A DNA stretch of 64,000 nucleotides from NCBI GenBank assembly GCA_022839995.1, contig JALHIN010000013.1:1-64000 (forward strand), given 5' to 3'. The number at the start of each line of letters is the position of its first letter. The first letter of the stretch is position 1. The stretch comes from 79-D21 sp022839995 (GTDB lineage Bacteria; Synergistota; Synergistia; Synergistales; 79-D21). Positions 23,896-33,296 of this stretch are shown piece by piece. The notes beneath the pieces are model-generated. The model was given only the letters and a program-made list of their open reading frames with translations, made no database searches and was not told the DNA's origin. Both the position numbers and the translations under genes were made by a program.

Positions 23896-24347
23896 AGGGC
23901 GCCTTTCGAAACCACGTGCGCCAGCCACCCGTAAAGGGATAGCATGAACGGCATGCGCATGATGAACACCACGAAAGCGCCCATCGGCAGGACGGACCGC
24001 AGGGTCAGCAGGAAGCTCTCGGCGGGTTCCTTCCGGGCGATGTAGCCCAGTACCCCCTCGCAGAGGGCGAAGGCGAAGAGGTAGAAAAACCACCGGTGCC
24101 CCGCCGAATAGTTGTGCATCGCCAGGATGGTGACGGTCGCGCAGTAGGCGGACCATCCTCCCTGGATGTAGGTCTCCGCAGAGACGAACAGGAACTGGAC
24201 GACCTTCCCGAACCAGGAGGAAGATCTCTCCCCTTCCAGGCCGAACGCCTCCCTGGCCGCCTTCACGACGGGCATGACGAGCCTGACGTAGGCAAGGGAA
24301 AACAAAAACGCCGTGCTGACCAAGGGGATGAAAAAGTGCGCGAGCAA
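23892..24347 (-). CDS. Uncharacterised membrane protein, about four spans
   Basis: The 151-residue protein is mostly hydrophobic: segments around HFFIPLVSTAFLFSLAYVRL, VVQFLFVSAETYIQGGWSAY, WFFYLFAFALCEGVLGYI and LPMGAFVVFIMRMPFMLSLY. No family recognised. It is the last gene of a minus-strand group and its end overlaps the convergent EamA gene by four bases. Its own ATG is preceded by GAGGAGAGGAAG, a good site. Confidence 0.7.
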   Translation of the reverse strand: MLAHFFIPLVSTAFLFSLAYVRLVMPVVKAAREAFGLEGERSSSWFGKVVQFLFVSAETYIQGGWSAYCATVTILAMHNYSAGHRWFFYLFAFALCEGVLGYIARKEPAESFLLTLRSVLPMGAFVVFIMRMPFMLSLYGWLAHVVSKGAL

Positions 24348-24388
24348 GAGCTTCCTCTCCTCTCCGAGGGCGGTTCACGCCGCTTATT

Positions 24389-25549
24389 CTAGCATTCCGG
24401 AAGCGGTTCCCAGGCTCCCTCGTGCAGCTGCTTCATCACCGGGCAATGGATGATCCCCTCCTGCACCGTCTTGAAACAGGCGTTGCAGGAAATGCACTCG
24501 GCGGGTCTCAGGTCCCCTTCCGCCCAGCGGTTCACGAGATCGCTTTCGGCGATCAGGGGGCGGCAGAGGGAGAAGAGGTCGGCCACCCCTTCCTCCAGGA
24601 AACGGGCCACCGTGTGGGGGCTCTTCAGGCCTCCCACCAGCGCGACGGCCGCCCGCTGCCCGACCCGGGATTTCACCAGGGCGGCGTGGGCCGCGAAGTA
24701 TCCTTCGTCGACCCCTGCCCGGGTCCCGAGACGCGAATTCGACCGCTCGACGCCCACGTAGCGGGCTCCGCCCGAAACCTCGATGCCGTTCGCTCCCCGC
24801 TCGACGAGCCTCTCCGCCAGCCGGGCCCCCTCCTCGGCCGTGTACCCGCCGTCCCGTTCCTCGGAAACGCTCAGTTTCCACCAGACCGGGAAATCCGGCC
24901 CCACGCAGGACCGAACCTCTTCCTGCACCGCCAGGAGGATCGCCGACCGGGATTCGAAATCCCCTCCCCACTTGTCCGTCCGCCGGTTGAAAACGGTCGA
25001 CAAAAACTGCATCAGCAGGTACCCGTGGGCCCCGTGCAGCTGGACGCCGTCGGCCCCGCCCTCCTTCACGCGGCGCGCGGCCGCCCCGAAGTCCCGGACG
25101 ATCCGTTCGATGTCCGACTCCGACAGTTCCTCGACCCGGTTGCCGAACACGGGGTCCTTTTCCATCGCCGAGGGCCCCTTGATGCTCCCCTGCCGCACGG
25201 CGGCCGGGTTGCTGACGGCTCCCCCGTGGGCGATCTGAACGATCAGCCGGGCTCCCTTCGGCTGGACGGTGTCTGCCAGTTTTCTCACGTCCCGGATCCG
25301 TTCGTCGGTGTTCACGTTCATCTGGCGAACCTGGGCCCGCCCGTCCGCGGAAATGTTGGCGTAGCCCGAAATGATTCCCCCGACACCACCGGCGGCCAGT
25401 TCGGCGTAGCGGGACAAGAGCGGCCCGGTCACCTCGCCGGATTCCTCCGTGCAGCCGGCCAGCCAGGTGGCCGACCGGAGAAACCGGTTGCGAAAGCCGA
25501 TGCCGCCGGCCTCCACCGGCTCGAAAAGCCTCGCGACGGATCTTTCCAT
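24389..25549 (-). CDS. NADH:flavin oxidoreductase, Old Yellow Enzyme family
   Basis: FMN-dependent ene-reductase fold of about 386 residues. Markers are FRNRFLRSATWLAG, IVQIAHGG, GADGVQLHGAHGYLLMQFLS, the conserved NRRTDKWGGDFESR, and a C-terminal CISCNACFKTVQEG-like Cys pattern that in larger relatives binds a 4Fe-4S cluster. The protein stops soon after, so it lacks the C-terminal FAD/NAD domain of dienoyl-CoA reductase types. ATG 25549 has better spacing to GGAGG than GTG 25558. It follows the MFS gene by five bases and is co-transcribed. Confidence 0.87.
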   Translation of the reverse strand: MERSVARLFEPVEAGGIGFRNRFLRSATWLAGCTEESGEVTGPLLSRYAELAAGGVGGIISGYANISADGRAQVRQMNVNTDERIRDVRKLADTVQPKGARLIVQIAHGGAVSNPAAVRQGSIKGPSAMEKDPVFGNRVEELSESDIERIVRDFGAAARRVKEGGADGVQLHGAHGYLLMQFLSTVFNRRTDKWGGDFESRSAILLAVQEEVRSCVGPDFPVWWKLSVSEERDGGYTAEEGARLAERLVERGANGIEVSGGARYVGVERSNSRLGTRAGVDEGYFAAHAALVKSRVGQRAAVALVGGLKSPHTVARFLEEGVADLFSLCRPLIAESDLVNRWAEGDLRPAECISCNACFKTVQEGIIHCPVMKQLHEGAWEPLPEC

Positions 25550-25554
25550 CTTTT

Positions 25555-26709
25555 TCACGCCTCCTTCTTTCGATTCATGGCGAGCAAGACCGCCTGGCCC
25601 GCCAGCAATGCGGCGAAAAACGCGAAAGCCGCGTTCTGACCCAGGGTTTGCGCCACCAGCCCGATGATCGGCGGGCCGGCGAAGTTGCCTATGCCCCAGA
25701 AGAGGAAGTAGGCCCCGGAAATCGTCCCCTTGAGGGTATCGGGGACCGTTTCGTTGAGAAACGCCATCGACGAAAGGTAGAAGGTTCCGAGGCCGAAGCT
25801 CAGGAGGGCAAAGGCCCCGAAAATCCAGGGCCTGGGCAGAAACGGGATCGCGGTCACCCCCGCGGCCGTGAGGGCAAGCCCCGCCACCATCAGGGGGCGG
25901 CGCCCCCTGCGGTCGGACCAGGGACCCGTCAGGAACTGGGACGCGCACACCGTGATGTAGAAGAGCGAAAAATACACGTTCACCGCGTCCTGGGAAAAAT
26001 GCCGGAAACCGATGACGTAGGCCGGAATGACGGTGAGGACGACCCCGTAGGCCACCCCGTGCAGGGCGATGCCGACGAACGCCTTCAGGACCCCGGTTTC
26101 CCGGGTCAGGGCCCCGAGGGTCTGCATGTTGAGCCGGGCCCGGAGCTGGTTCGGGTCGGGCCTCACCCTGCCGAGGGAAATCCCGACGATACCCGCTCCG
26201 ACAGCACAAGTCGCGGCATAGAAAAGGAACGGCTCGTTGCCGGTCCACCGGCCGGCCAGAAGCACCCCCAAAAGAGGGCCGAACGTGAGCCCGAGGTGGC
26301 TGGCAGCGTTGTAGAACCCGATGACCGTGCCCTTCTTCTCCGGGTAGGCGATGGAAAGCACGGCGGGTCCGAGAGCCCAAACGGGAGCCTCTCCCACTCC
26401 CTGGAAGACTCGCCCGGCGAAAATCGGGGCCGCCGTGGGGGCGAGGGCATACCCCAAACCCACGAAGGCGCAGAGGACGTACCCCCCGAGAAGGAACGGG
26501 CGGAATCCCCACCGGTCGGCCAGGTTTCCCACGGGAACCTGGAGAAGGATGTAGGAAGCCGCGAAGGTGGACGCCAGCATCCCGACCAGGGCGGGGTTTC
26601 CCGTGAGGGCCAGGATCTTTCCCGGCAGGATGGCCACGATAAGCCCGACACCCAGCATCATGACGAAGACGGACGCGTTGAGGCCGATGAGGATCCTGGA
26701 GCGGTTCAC
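25555..26709 (-). CDS. Major facilitator superfamily transporter
   Basis: A twelve-span MFS carrier with GNLADRWGFRPFLLGG, the loop 2-3 motif, near residue 65 and GPWSDRRGRRPLMVAG as its repeat in the second half. GTG 26709 has GGAGG nine bases upstream and is a better start than a TTG/ATG further out. 384 residues. It is the first gene of an operon with the flavin oxidoreductase, so it may import that enzyme's unsaturated substrate. The substrate is unknown. Confidence 0.83.
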   Translation of the reverse strand: MNRSRILIGLNASVFVMMLGVGLIVAILPGKILALTGNPALVGMLASTFAASYILLQVPVGNLADRWGFRPFLLGGYVLCAFVGLGYALAPTAAPIFAGRVFQGVGEAPVWALGPAVLSIAYPEKKGTVIGFYNAASHLGLTFGPLLGVLLAGRWTGNEPFLFYAATCAVGAGIVGISLGRVRPDPNQLRARLNMQTLGALTRETGVLKAFVGIALHGVAYGVVLTVIPAYVIGFRHFSQDAVNVYFSLFYITVCASQFLTGPWSDRRGRRPLMVAGLALTAAGVTAIPFLPRPWIFGAFALLSFGLGTFYLSSMAFLNETVPDTLKGTISGAYFLFWGIGNFAGPPIIGLVAQTLGQNAAFAFFAALLAGQAVLLAMNRKKEA

Positions 26710-26800
26710 GGCGTTTTGCCTCCCCCGGGGTGGATTGTTCAACAGTCGGACCAATGGTGCCTAAATGTTCAAGGCGTTTTTTGACTTGTTCCGGGTTATT

Positions 26801-27880
26801 TTAAGGCATCTTCCCCAGGGGTTGAAGGACCAGTCGAAAGTCCAGGAGGGTTTCGACGAAAGCCGGAACGGAAAGGGGGTTCCGGCTGAACCGGAGCAAG
26901 CCGCCTCCGTTCGGCCCGGTCCTTCTTTCCCAATCGTCGGCTGAAGGAACCAGGGCCTGCTCGAGGAGAGCCGCCCCGTCCCGGTAGCCCCGGACGGGCA
27001 GGACCTTCACCGCCGAAGCCCCGTATTCACGGGCCAAAGACTTCATCTTCCGGTCCAGGCCGGACTCCTCCGCGCCGACCGCCACGGAAAAGGGGAGATC
27101 CGGCGGATTTTCCCTTCCCTCCAGGACCAAAAGCCACGCCCCCGCGTCGAAATCCGTCCTTTCGAGGACATCCCAGGGGATTTCGAGCGGCCGGACCCCG
27201 GAGGCCAGGGACAGGTCCTCTTCCCACCCGACGGAAACGGCAAAACAGTCGACCTTCCCGCGGACTTCCAGGAAGGCACGGGCAAAGGCCGGATCCGTGT
27301 GGTAGTCCGGCAGGAAGAAGCGGCTTTCGGGCCCCTGGGAGATCAAGAGCACAGCTCCCCGGGCGCCGGTCTCTCCCAGGGCCGCCAGTTCGAGGAGGTG
27401 ACGCCGCCCCCGTTCCGTCACGGCATCGGGGAACATGGCCATCGGCCCCTGGAAGAGCGTGCAGGATTTCACTTCCAGGAACAGTTGGCCGCGCCCCTGC
27501 CCCAGGAGGAAATCGAAGCGGCTGCTCCCGGCGGTGACCTCGCTGGACCGGACCTTCCACCCTTCGAGCCCGGGGACGGCCTCCCGCTCGAGAAGGTGCC
27601 GCGCCAGGGCGTTCGCGCGGATCGTGTCGAGGCAGACCCAGTGTCCGTTCCGGCGGGCCGCGACGGCCTTGCAGGCCAGCTTCGGGCTGCGGGGGGTGGA
27701 AAGAAGGGCCAGTTCCGTGCCCGGGAAAAGGATCTCCCAGAGCCGTCCGGGGTTCGGCAGGTGGGCCAGCACCGTCCGTCCCTCCGACTCGGCTTCCACG
27801 ACGAAACGGTTCAGGCGGCGCAGGAAGGAACCCCGGCGCAGGTTTGCCCGGGGAGCTGCCCGGAAGCGTTCAGAGGCCAA
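26801..27880 (-). CDS. sfsA: SfsA-family nuclease with a C-terminal extension
   Basis: Residues about 15-235 are an SfsA domain: FLRRLNRFVVEAESEGRTVL, HLPNPGRLWEIL, FDFLLGQGRGQLFLEVKSCT and FPDAVTERGRRHLLELAALG, with the PD-(D/E)xK-like nuclease residues. Standard SfsA is about 230 residues; this one has another 115 or so ending in FSRNPLSVPAFVETLLDFRL, perhaps a DUF123/GIY-YIG-like module. The start is TTG 27880, which overlaps the polX stop; a GAGGA site lies nine bases upstream. SfsA proteins were linked to sugar fermentation and later to DNA/RNA cleavage. Confidence 0.78.
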   Translation of the reverse strand: MASERFRAAPRANLRRGSFLRRLNRFVVEAESEGRTVLAHLPNPGRLWEILFPGTELALLSTPRSPKLACKAVAARRNGHWVCLDTIRANALARHLLEREAVPGLEGWKVRSSEVTAGSSRFDFLLGQGRGQLFLEVKSCTLFQGPMAMFPDAVTERGRRHLLELAALGETGARGAVLLISQGPESRFFLPDYHTDPAFARAFLEVRGKVDCFAVSVGWEEDLSLASGVRPLEIPWDVLERTDFDAGAWLLVLEGRENPPDLPFSVAVGAEESGLDRKMKSLAREYGASAVKVLPVRGYRDGAALLEQALVPSADDWERRTGPNGGGLLRFSRNPLSVPAFVETLLDFRLVLQPLGKMP

Positions 27881-29639
27881 GGGAGGCGATCCTCGCGGGC
27901 TTTTCCCGGGCCCATTCGAGCAGGCGGTCGGCTTCCCAGGTGTTGACCACGCGTTCCGGGGGAATCCAGGCCCTGCGGGCCACCGCCACTCCAAAGCGCA
28001 GGAAGTCGAACTGTTCCGGCGCATGGGCGTCGGTGTTCACGGCGAATAGGCACCCCAGTTCGAGCGCCCTCCTCGCGAGGGCATCGGGAAGGTCCAGCCG
28101 CATGGGGGAGGCGTTGATCTCCAGGGCCGTTCCCGTCGCGGCCGCTTCCGAAAAGACGCGGTCCCAGTCCGCGTCGGCCCCGGCTCTCCCTTTTCCCGCC
28201 AGGAGGCGGCCCGTGGGGTGGGCCAGGACGTGGACAAAGGGGTGCCGCACCGCCGAGAGGAAGCGGCCGGTGACCTTTTGCCGGTCGCCCGACAGGGCGG
28301 AGTGTACCGCAGCGACGACGAGATCCATCTTCTCCAGGATCTCGTCGGGAAAGTCGAGGCTCCCGTCCGACCGGACCTCCACCTCCGTTCCGCAAAGGAG
28401 GCGGAATCCCCCCGAAAACGAACCCTGAAGAGCACGGATTTCCCTGCACTGGGCGAGCAGTTCTTCCCGGGAGAGTCCCCCGGCTACGGCCAACCCCTGG
28501 GAATGATCGGTAACGGCGAGATATTCCAGGCCCCTTTCCCTTGCGGATCGGGCCATTTCCTCCAGGGCCGCCCTGCCGTCGCTTGCCGTGGTGTGGCTCT
28601 GGAGATCCCCCTTCAGGTCGGATTTCTCGAGCAGGCGGGGGAGCCTCCCCTTCAGAGCCGCCTCGATCTCCCCCCGCCCTTCCCTCATCTCCGGCGGGAT
28701 CCAGGGCATCCCCAGGGCCCCGTAGACTTCTTCCTCCTCCGCGCAGAGGAGTTCGCTTCCGTCCTCCCGCTTCAGGGCATACTCGCTCAGGCTGTACCCC
28801 TTTTTCAGGGCGAGCTCGCGAAGCAGCACGTTGTGGGCCTGGCTACCGGTAAAGTACTGCCAGGCGGTCCCCCAGCGGGCCCGCTCTACCACCCGGAGGT
28901 CTCCCTGCATGCCCCCGCGGAACCGGACGCTCATCTTCGTCGGTCCCCGCAGAAGGACCTCCTCCACCAGAGGGCTTTCCGCCAGCCGGTCCATGACGGG
29001 ACCGGCATCCGCGGCGGCCGTCAGGAAATCGAGATCCCCCACCGTTTCCTTCATCCTCCTGAGGGACCCGCCGGCTTCGAGGCGCTGCACTCCAGGAACC
29101 CCGAGAAGGATTTCCCGGACCTCTTCGGCCAGTTGCCAGGCCGCACCCAGGGGAGTCCGCACCGCGATCTTCCGGGAGGCCAGGTCCTCCAGGCCCTTCC
29201 TGATCTTCGCCTCCGACTTCTCGCCAAGGCCGGGCAATTCTTTCAGGCGCCCGTCGGCGGCGGCCGCCGCCAAACCTGCGAGGTCGGTCACCCCCAGGCT
29301 TTTCCAGATCAGCCCCACCCGCTTCGGCCCCATGTCCGGAACTTCCAAAAGGTCCAGCAGGCTTTCGGGGACTTCTTCCCGGAGGCGCTCGTAAAAGCCA
29401 AGCTTTCCCGTGTCAAGGATTTCCTCGATTTTTTCAGCGATGGCCTGGCCGACCCCAGGGACCTGGCGCAGGGTTCCTTCGGCCCGGATTTCGGACAGGG
29501 GCCTCCCCGTTTCCCGGATGTTCTCGGCGGCTCTCCGGTAGGCGTTCACCTTGAAGACGTTTTCCCCGCGGATTTCCAGCAAATCCGCGATCCGTTCGAA
29601 CAGGGAAGCGATTTCGGCGTTGCCCGGGGAGCCTTCCAT
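27870..29639 (-). CDS. polX: DNA polymerase/3'-5' exonuclease PolX
   Basis: Family X repair polymerase, 589 residues. An N-terminal HhH-containing lyase-like region (RGENVFKVNAYRRAAENIRE, QVPGVGQAIAEKIEEIL) is followed by the nucleotidyltransferase palm, with EAGGSLRRMKETVGDLDFL as the metal-binding GSxRRxKxxxGDxD motif, and TGSQAHNVLLRELALKKGY. The C-terminal PHP exonuclease domain runs from about residue 340: DLQSHTTASDG, LAVTDHSQG, VVAAVHSAL and VNTDAH. It fills gaps in base excision repair. Its start overlaps the upstream aldolase stop. Confidence 0.92.
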   Translation of the reverse strand: MEGSPGNAEIASLFERIADLLEIRGENVFKVNAYRRAAENIRETGRPLSEIRAEGTLRQVPGVGQAIAEKIEEILDTGKLGFYERLREEVPESLLDLLEVPDMGPKRVGLIWKSLGVTDLAGLAAAAADGRLKELPGLGEKSEAKIRKGLEDLASRKIAVRTPLGAAWQLAEEVREILLGVPGVQRLEAGGSLRRMKETVGDLDFLTAAADAGPVMDRLAESPLVEEVLLRGPTKMSVRFRGGMQGDLRVVERARWGTAWQYFTGSQAHNVLLRELALKKGYSLSEYALKREDGSELLCAEEEEVYGALGMPWIPPEMREGRGEIEAALKGRLPRLLEKSDLKGDLQSHTTASDGRAALEEMARSARERGLEYLAVTDHSQGLAVAGGLSREELLAQCREIRALQGSFSGGFRLLCGTEVEVRSDGSLDFPDEILEKMDLVVAAVHSALSGDRQKVTGRFLSAVRHPFVHVLAHPTGRLLAGKGRAGADADWDRVFSEAAATGTALEINASPMRLDLPDALARRALELGCLFAVNTDAHAPEQFDFLRFGVAVARRAWIPPERVVNTWEADRLLEWAREKPARIASLGL

Positions 29640-30304
29640 CAGGAGTCTTCCTCCCCTGCCCGGGTGGACCGGCCATACCCGGACATCCGCCTCAAGGCGT
29701 CCTCTAGCTGCTCCGACGAGAGCACCGGGGGCATCGCCACGCAGGAAACCCTCCAGGCGATCTCAGCGACGAATTCAACGGCCTGGGCCACGGAAAAGGC
29801 CTCCGCCAAATCAGCTCCCACGGTCACCAGCCCGTGGTGCGCGAGCAGGAGCGCCTTTCCGCACCCGATGCCTTCCGCGGCGCTTTCGGCCAGGGCATCG
29901 CTGCCGAAGGGGGCGTAGGGGACGCAAGGGACCTGGGGACCGGCGATTGCAACGAGGTAGTGGACCGGGGGGATTTCCCGCTCCAGGCAGGCAAAGGTCG
30001 TCGCGAAGGGGGAATGAGTGTGGATCACCGCCCCGATGTCCGGCCTTTCCCTGTAAAGGGCCAGGTGCATCGGCATTTCGCTGGAGGGTTTCCAGGGGCC
30101 TTCGACCTGCCGCCCCTCAAGGTCCACTACCGCGACGTCCTCCGGAAGGGCTTCGAGGTACTCGACCGCGCTGGGCTTGATGGCCACCAGCTGGCGGTTT
30201 CGGTCAATAACGCTGAGGTTCCCCGACGTCCCCTTTGTCAAGCCCTCCATCAGCAGCATCCGCCCGTATTCCGCGACCTGCCTGCGTTCCCTTTCAAGCA
30301 GCAA
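29639..30304 (-). CDS. Class II aldolase/adducin family protein
   Basis: A Zn-dependent aldolase of the L-fuculose-phosphate/rhamnulose-phosphate type, 221 residues. GTSGNLSV is the phosphate-binding motif, AVIHTHSPFATTFACLERE holds two Zn histidines, ALLLAHHGLVTVG the third. The acid/base Glu region EMPMHLALYRERPD is kept. TTG start behind GGGGGG. It is the first gene of the unit aldolase-polX-sfsA, an odd mix that shares only translational overlap. Substrate unknown. Confidence 0.85.
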   Translation of the reverse strand: MLLERERRQVAEYGRMLLMEGLTKGTSGNLSVIDRNRQLVAIKPSAVEYLEALPEDVAVVDLEGRQVEGPWKPSSEMPMHLALYRERPDIGAVIHTHSPFATTFACLEREIPPVHYLVAIAGPQVPCVPYAPFGSDALAESAAEGIGCGKALLLAHHGLVTVGADLAEAFSVAQAVEFVAEIAWRVSCVAMPPVLSSEQLEDALRRMSGYGRSTRAGEEDS

Positions 30305-30384
30305 GGCGCCCCCCCCTTAGGTCCCCTCTGGAGGGGACATTTTTGGTTCTAATTTTATCTCCGGGAGGGAACTTGATAAACTTC

Positions 30385-31508
30385 CTATTTCAACGCGTTT
30401 CTCCTTCCGAAATAGACCCACCCGCCCAAAAGCGCCGTGAGCGGAGCCACGGTGACGAGGCCAAAGCTTCCGACCAGGGTGTGGAGGATCTCGGAAGCGA
30501 CGTACTGGAGGTTGAGGACGTTCTCGATGGGAGTCCCCTGGGCGATGAAGACCATGAGCATCGCGCTGAAACCGCCCGAATAGGCCAGCAGGAGCGTCGT
30601 GGTCATGGTGCCGATGACGGACCTCCCGACAGCCAGGCCCGAGGCGACGGCCTGCGCCGCGGTGAGCCCGGGGTGACGTTGCTTCATCTCATCCATAGCG
30701 GCCGCAATGTCCATGGCCAGATCCATGACGGCCCCGGAGGCAGCAAGGAATATGCCGCCGAGAAAGACCTTGCCCAGGTCAAGGTCGGGAAAACCGCAAT
30801 ACAGAAGGGTCTCCGAGAAGGGCTTCACGGCGCCGTGGATCCGGAAAGCCTGCCCGAAAACGACGGAAAGGACGGCCGTGACCGCGAGGCCCGCCATGGC
30901 ACCGCCGAAGGCCGTGAGCCCCTTCCTCGTCGGTCCTGCGACCAGGAAGATGATGACCGCGGTCAGGAGGCCCACGACCGCGAAGGTCAGCGTAGGGGAT
31001 CCATTCCCTTCAGGAAACCCGGCAAAAGAATCTTCCATATGACCAGGGCCGAAAAGACGAAGGAAAGGAGCGCTGAAAGGCCGGTCCAGCCGGCGAAAGC
31101 CACGAGGAGGACCGAGAAAAGCCCAAAAAGAAGCAACTCCGTGTCAAGGCGATAGTGGTCAACGACGTTCGCGTGAACGACCCGGTCCCCGTTCAGGTCG
31201 AGGACCACGAGGGCCTTGTCCCCGGGAGCGAAAAGCTTGTCGAGTTCCATCTTCCCGATGAGCTGGTTGGAGGCTTCCACCTCGAGCCCCTTGTAGGGTC
31301 CCCGGAGGATTCGAAGCTTCACTTCCTGCACCCCTTCCCTGACGATGCCGAACCGGAAAATCCGGGAGTCGTCCACCTCGAGGACAACTCCTTTTGCCCG
31401 GGTCGAGAAGGTTGCGTCCTTGCGTTCGAAACCGCTGGGAAGGAGAAAGAGCAACAGGCTGGCCAGGGAAAGAAGGAGGGCAAGAATTGCATGATATTTG
31501 TCTTTCAT
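30385..31508 (-). pseudogene. YibE/F family membrane protein, split by a frameshift
   Basis: The N-terminal part (ATG 31508 with AGGAAG upstream, to a TGA at 30987-30989) has a signal anchor, a beta-rich soluble domain (VEASNQLIGKMELDKLFAPG, VVHANVVDHYR) and the first membrane spans, ending LLPGFLKGMDP. The C-terminal part (to 30385) resumes as TLTFAVVGLLTAVIIFLVAG in the -1 frame and carries the YibE/F hallmark GAVMDLAMDIAAAMDEM. The two overlap by 52 bases, and the second has no ribosome site of its own. Together they make one normal-length (about 375 residue) YibE/F protein. It is a frameshift, a sequencing error, or less likely recoding. Confidence 0.75.
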
Positions 31509-31529
31509 CGTTTTCACTTCCTGGAAATC

Positions 31530-31566
31530 GGATGGGCGGGGCAAGTCTCGTAGAAACCTGCCCCGC
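31530..31566 (-). other. GC-rich inverted repeat between alkaline phosphatase and YibE/F genes
   Basis: GGGCGGGGC and GCCCCGCCC can form an 8-9 bp stem with a 17-base loop. No T run follows on either strand, so a classical terminator is unlikely; it may slow read-through or protect the phoA mRNA end. Confidence 0.4.
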
Positions 31567-31592
31567 CCCGAAGCTGGAGGAACGCTTAATCC

Positions 31593-33155
31593 CTACCTCG
31601 AAGCAAAGGCAGGATTGAAACCCATCACGGCCATCATCTTTCGGGCCACATCGGTGTTGTCGTAGTAGCCGTTGAAAATCTCCTGTCCCTGGCCGGCCAC
31701 GAACACGGGAACCGGGACACCGGTATGCGAGTATGAAGTCCAGCCGATTCCCGCCTTGTTGTTCAGGATATGGGTCAGGGCGATGGTGAAGGGTTCGTAG
31801 CCGCCGTAGATGAGGTAGGTGTTCTCGTCCTTCGCCTTGACCTGCTCGCCGGCAAGGCTGGCCTTCAAGGCTTCTTCGAGGGCCTTCAGCTCTCTCGGGG
31901 AAAGGGCAAGCGCCAGCTCGTCCCTGGACGTCCGATCGCCCAACGCCGCGAGTTTTTCCACCGTTTTCATGCGAGCCCCGTCCAGCTTCTTCAGGCCGAA
32001 GAACGACTCCACCAGGGGAAGGACGTCCTCAAGCTTCCCGTTTGCGGAAGTGTGTCCCTTCTTGTAAGCGGCGAACTTCGCGTCGAAGGCCTGGTAGGAG
32101 CCTTTCTGGGCCAGGAGTTTTTCGAAGAAACTGTCGTACCGGGTTCCGGCAAAGCCGAGGGTCATGCCGCCGCATTCGTGGTCTCCGGTTACGACGACAA
32201 GTGTTTCGCCCGGATGCTTTGCCGCGAAGGCCAGGGCTTTCCGAACAGCCTCGTCAAAAGCCAGGGTATCCCGGATGGAAGCGGCCGCGTCGTTGGCGTG
32301 GCAGGCCCAGTCGATCTTGCCGCCTTCCACCATCATGAAGAAGCCCCTGGGATTATCCAGCAACTCGATGCCCTTCTCGGTCAACTCGGCAAGGGACATG
32401 TCGCCTCCGTTCCGGTCCATGGCGTAGGGCATCGCGGCGTCTTTGTCAAGGTCGGGGTTGAAGACGAGGACCCGGCTCGTTCCCTTTTTCAGGTTGAGGA
32501 AATCCCGCTTGCTGTTGACGAATAGGTACCCCTTCGACTTCGCGTACTCGATACTGCTGGGCTTGTCCTTCTTCTTGCCCGTGGGTTGGACGAAACCGCC
32601 GCCGGCGAAATAATCGAACCCGGAGTCCGCAAGCTGTTTCGAGATCTCGTAGTAGTCCTTGCGAGAAGGCTGGTGGGCGTAAAAGGACGCCGGCGTGGCA
32701 TGGTCGAGGGAAACGCTGGTAATGATGCCGACTTTCAGCCCTTTTTCGTGGGCCATCTCAGCGATCGATTTGAAACGGACGCGCTTCGTGGGATCCATGC
32801 CGATGACCCCGTTGTCGGTCTTGTAGCCGGAGGCAAGTGCCGTTGCTGCCGGGGCGGAATCGGTGATGTAGGAGTTCGCGGAATAAGTCGTGGTCATCCC
32901 CTGCACCGGCAGGGTGCTGAGGGAAAGGCGCTCCACTCCGGGCTTCTTCGAGCCGGACTTTGCCTGGAGGGTGGCCTCCGCCGCGTTGATCTGGGGCATC
33001 CCCATGCCGTCCCCGATGAAGAGGAAAACGTACTTGGCCGGTTTTCCGGACCAGTTGTTGACGGTTTCCGCAAAAGCCCCGCCGACCGTTGCGAAAACCA
33101 GGACCGCCGCCAGGATCAAGAGGAATGGGACACGCAAGAAACGATAGGACCTCAT
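31593..33155 (-). CDS. phoA: Alkaline phosphatase, secreted (PhoA type)
   Basis: A secreted phosphomonoesterase, 520 residues from ATG 33155 (a TTG one codon earlier is possible). The signal peptide FLLILAAVLVFATVGGAFA is cleaved before ETVNNWS. Metal and catalytic residues are visible: VFLFIGDGMGMPQ (Asp ligand), TDSAPAATALASG (nucleophilic Ser), TSVSLDHATPASF, FFMMVEGGKIDWACHAND and VVVTGDHECGG, and the late His in SYSHTGVPV. It releases phosphate from organic esters. A single gene with a 140-base spacer to the divergent VOC gene. Confidence 0.92.
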   Translation of the reverse strand: MRSYRFLRVPFLLILAAVLVFATVGGAFAETVNNWSGKPAKYVFLFIGDGMGMPQINAAEATLQAKSGSKKPGVERLSLSTLPVQGMTTTYSANSYITDSAPAATALASGYKTDNGVIGMDPTKRVRFKSIAEMAHEKGLKVGIITSVSLDHATPASFYAHQPSRKDYYEISKQLADSGFDYFAGGGFVQPTGKKKDKPSSIEYAKSKGYLFVNSKRDFLNLKKGTSRVLVFNPDLDKDAAMPYAMDRNGGDMSLAELTEKGIELLDNPRGFFMMVEGGKIDWACHANDAAASIRDTLAFDEAVRKALAFAAKHPGETLVVVTGDHECGGMTLGFAGTRYDSFFEKLLAQKGSYQAFDAKFAAYKKGHTSANGKLEDVLPLVESFFGLKKLDGARMKTVEKLAALGDRTSRDELALALSPRELKALEEALKASLAGEQVKAKDENTYLIYGGYEPFTIALTHILNNKAGIGWTSYSHTGVPVPVFVAGQGQEIFNGYYDNTDVARKMMAVMGFNPAFASR

Positions 33156-33296
33156 CAACTTTCGACCTCCTTGTGGGATTCGCTTCTTTCCGGCTATTTA
33201 TAAATTCCAGACGGTAACAGCCGGGTTAAGGTCTCGGCACAACTTTTGTTACGTTGTAAACTGTCAGGAGAAAATCCAAACTGGAGGTCGTTTCCC

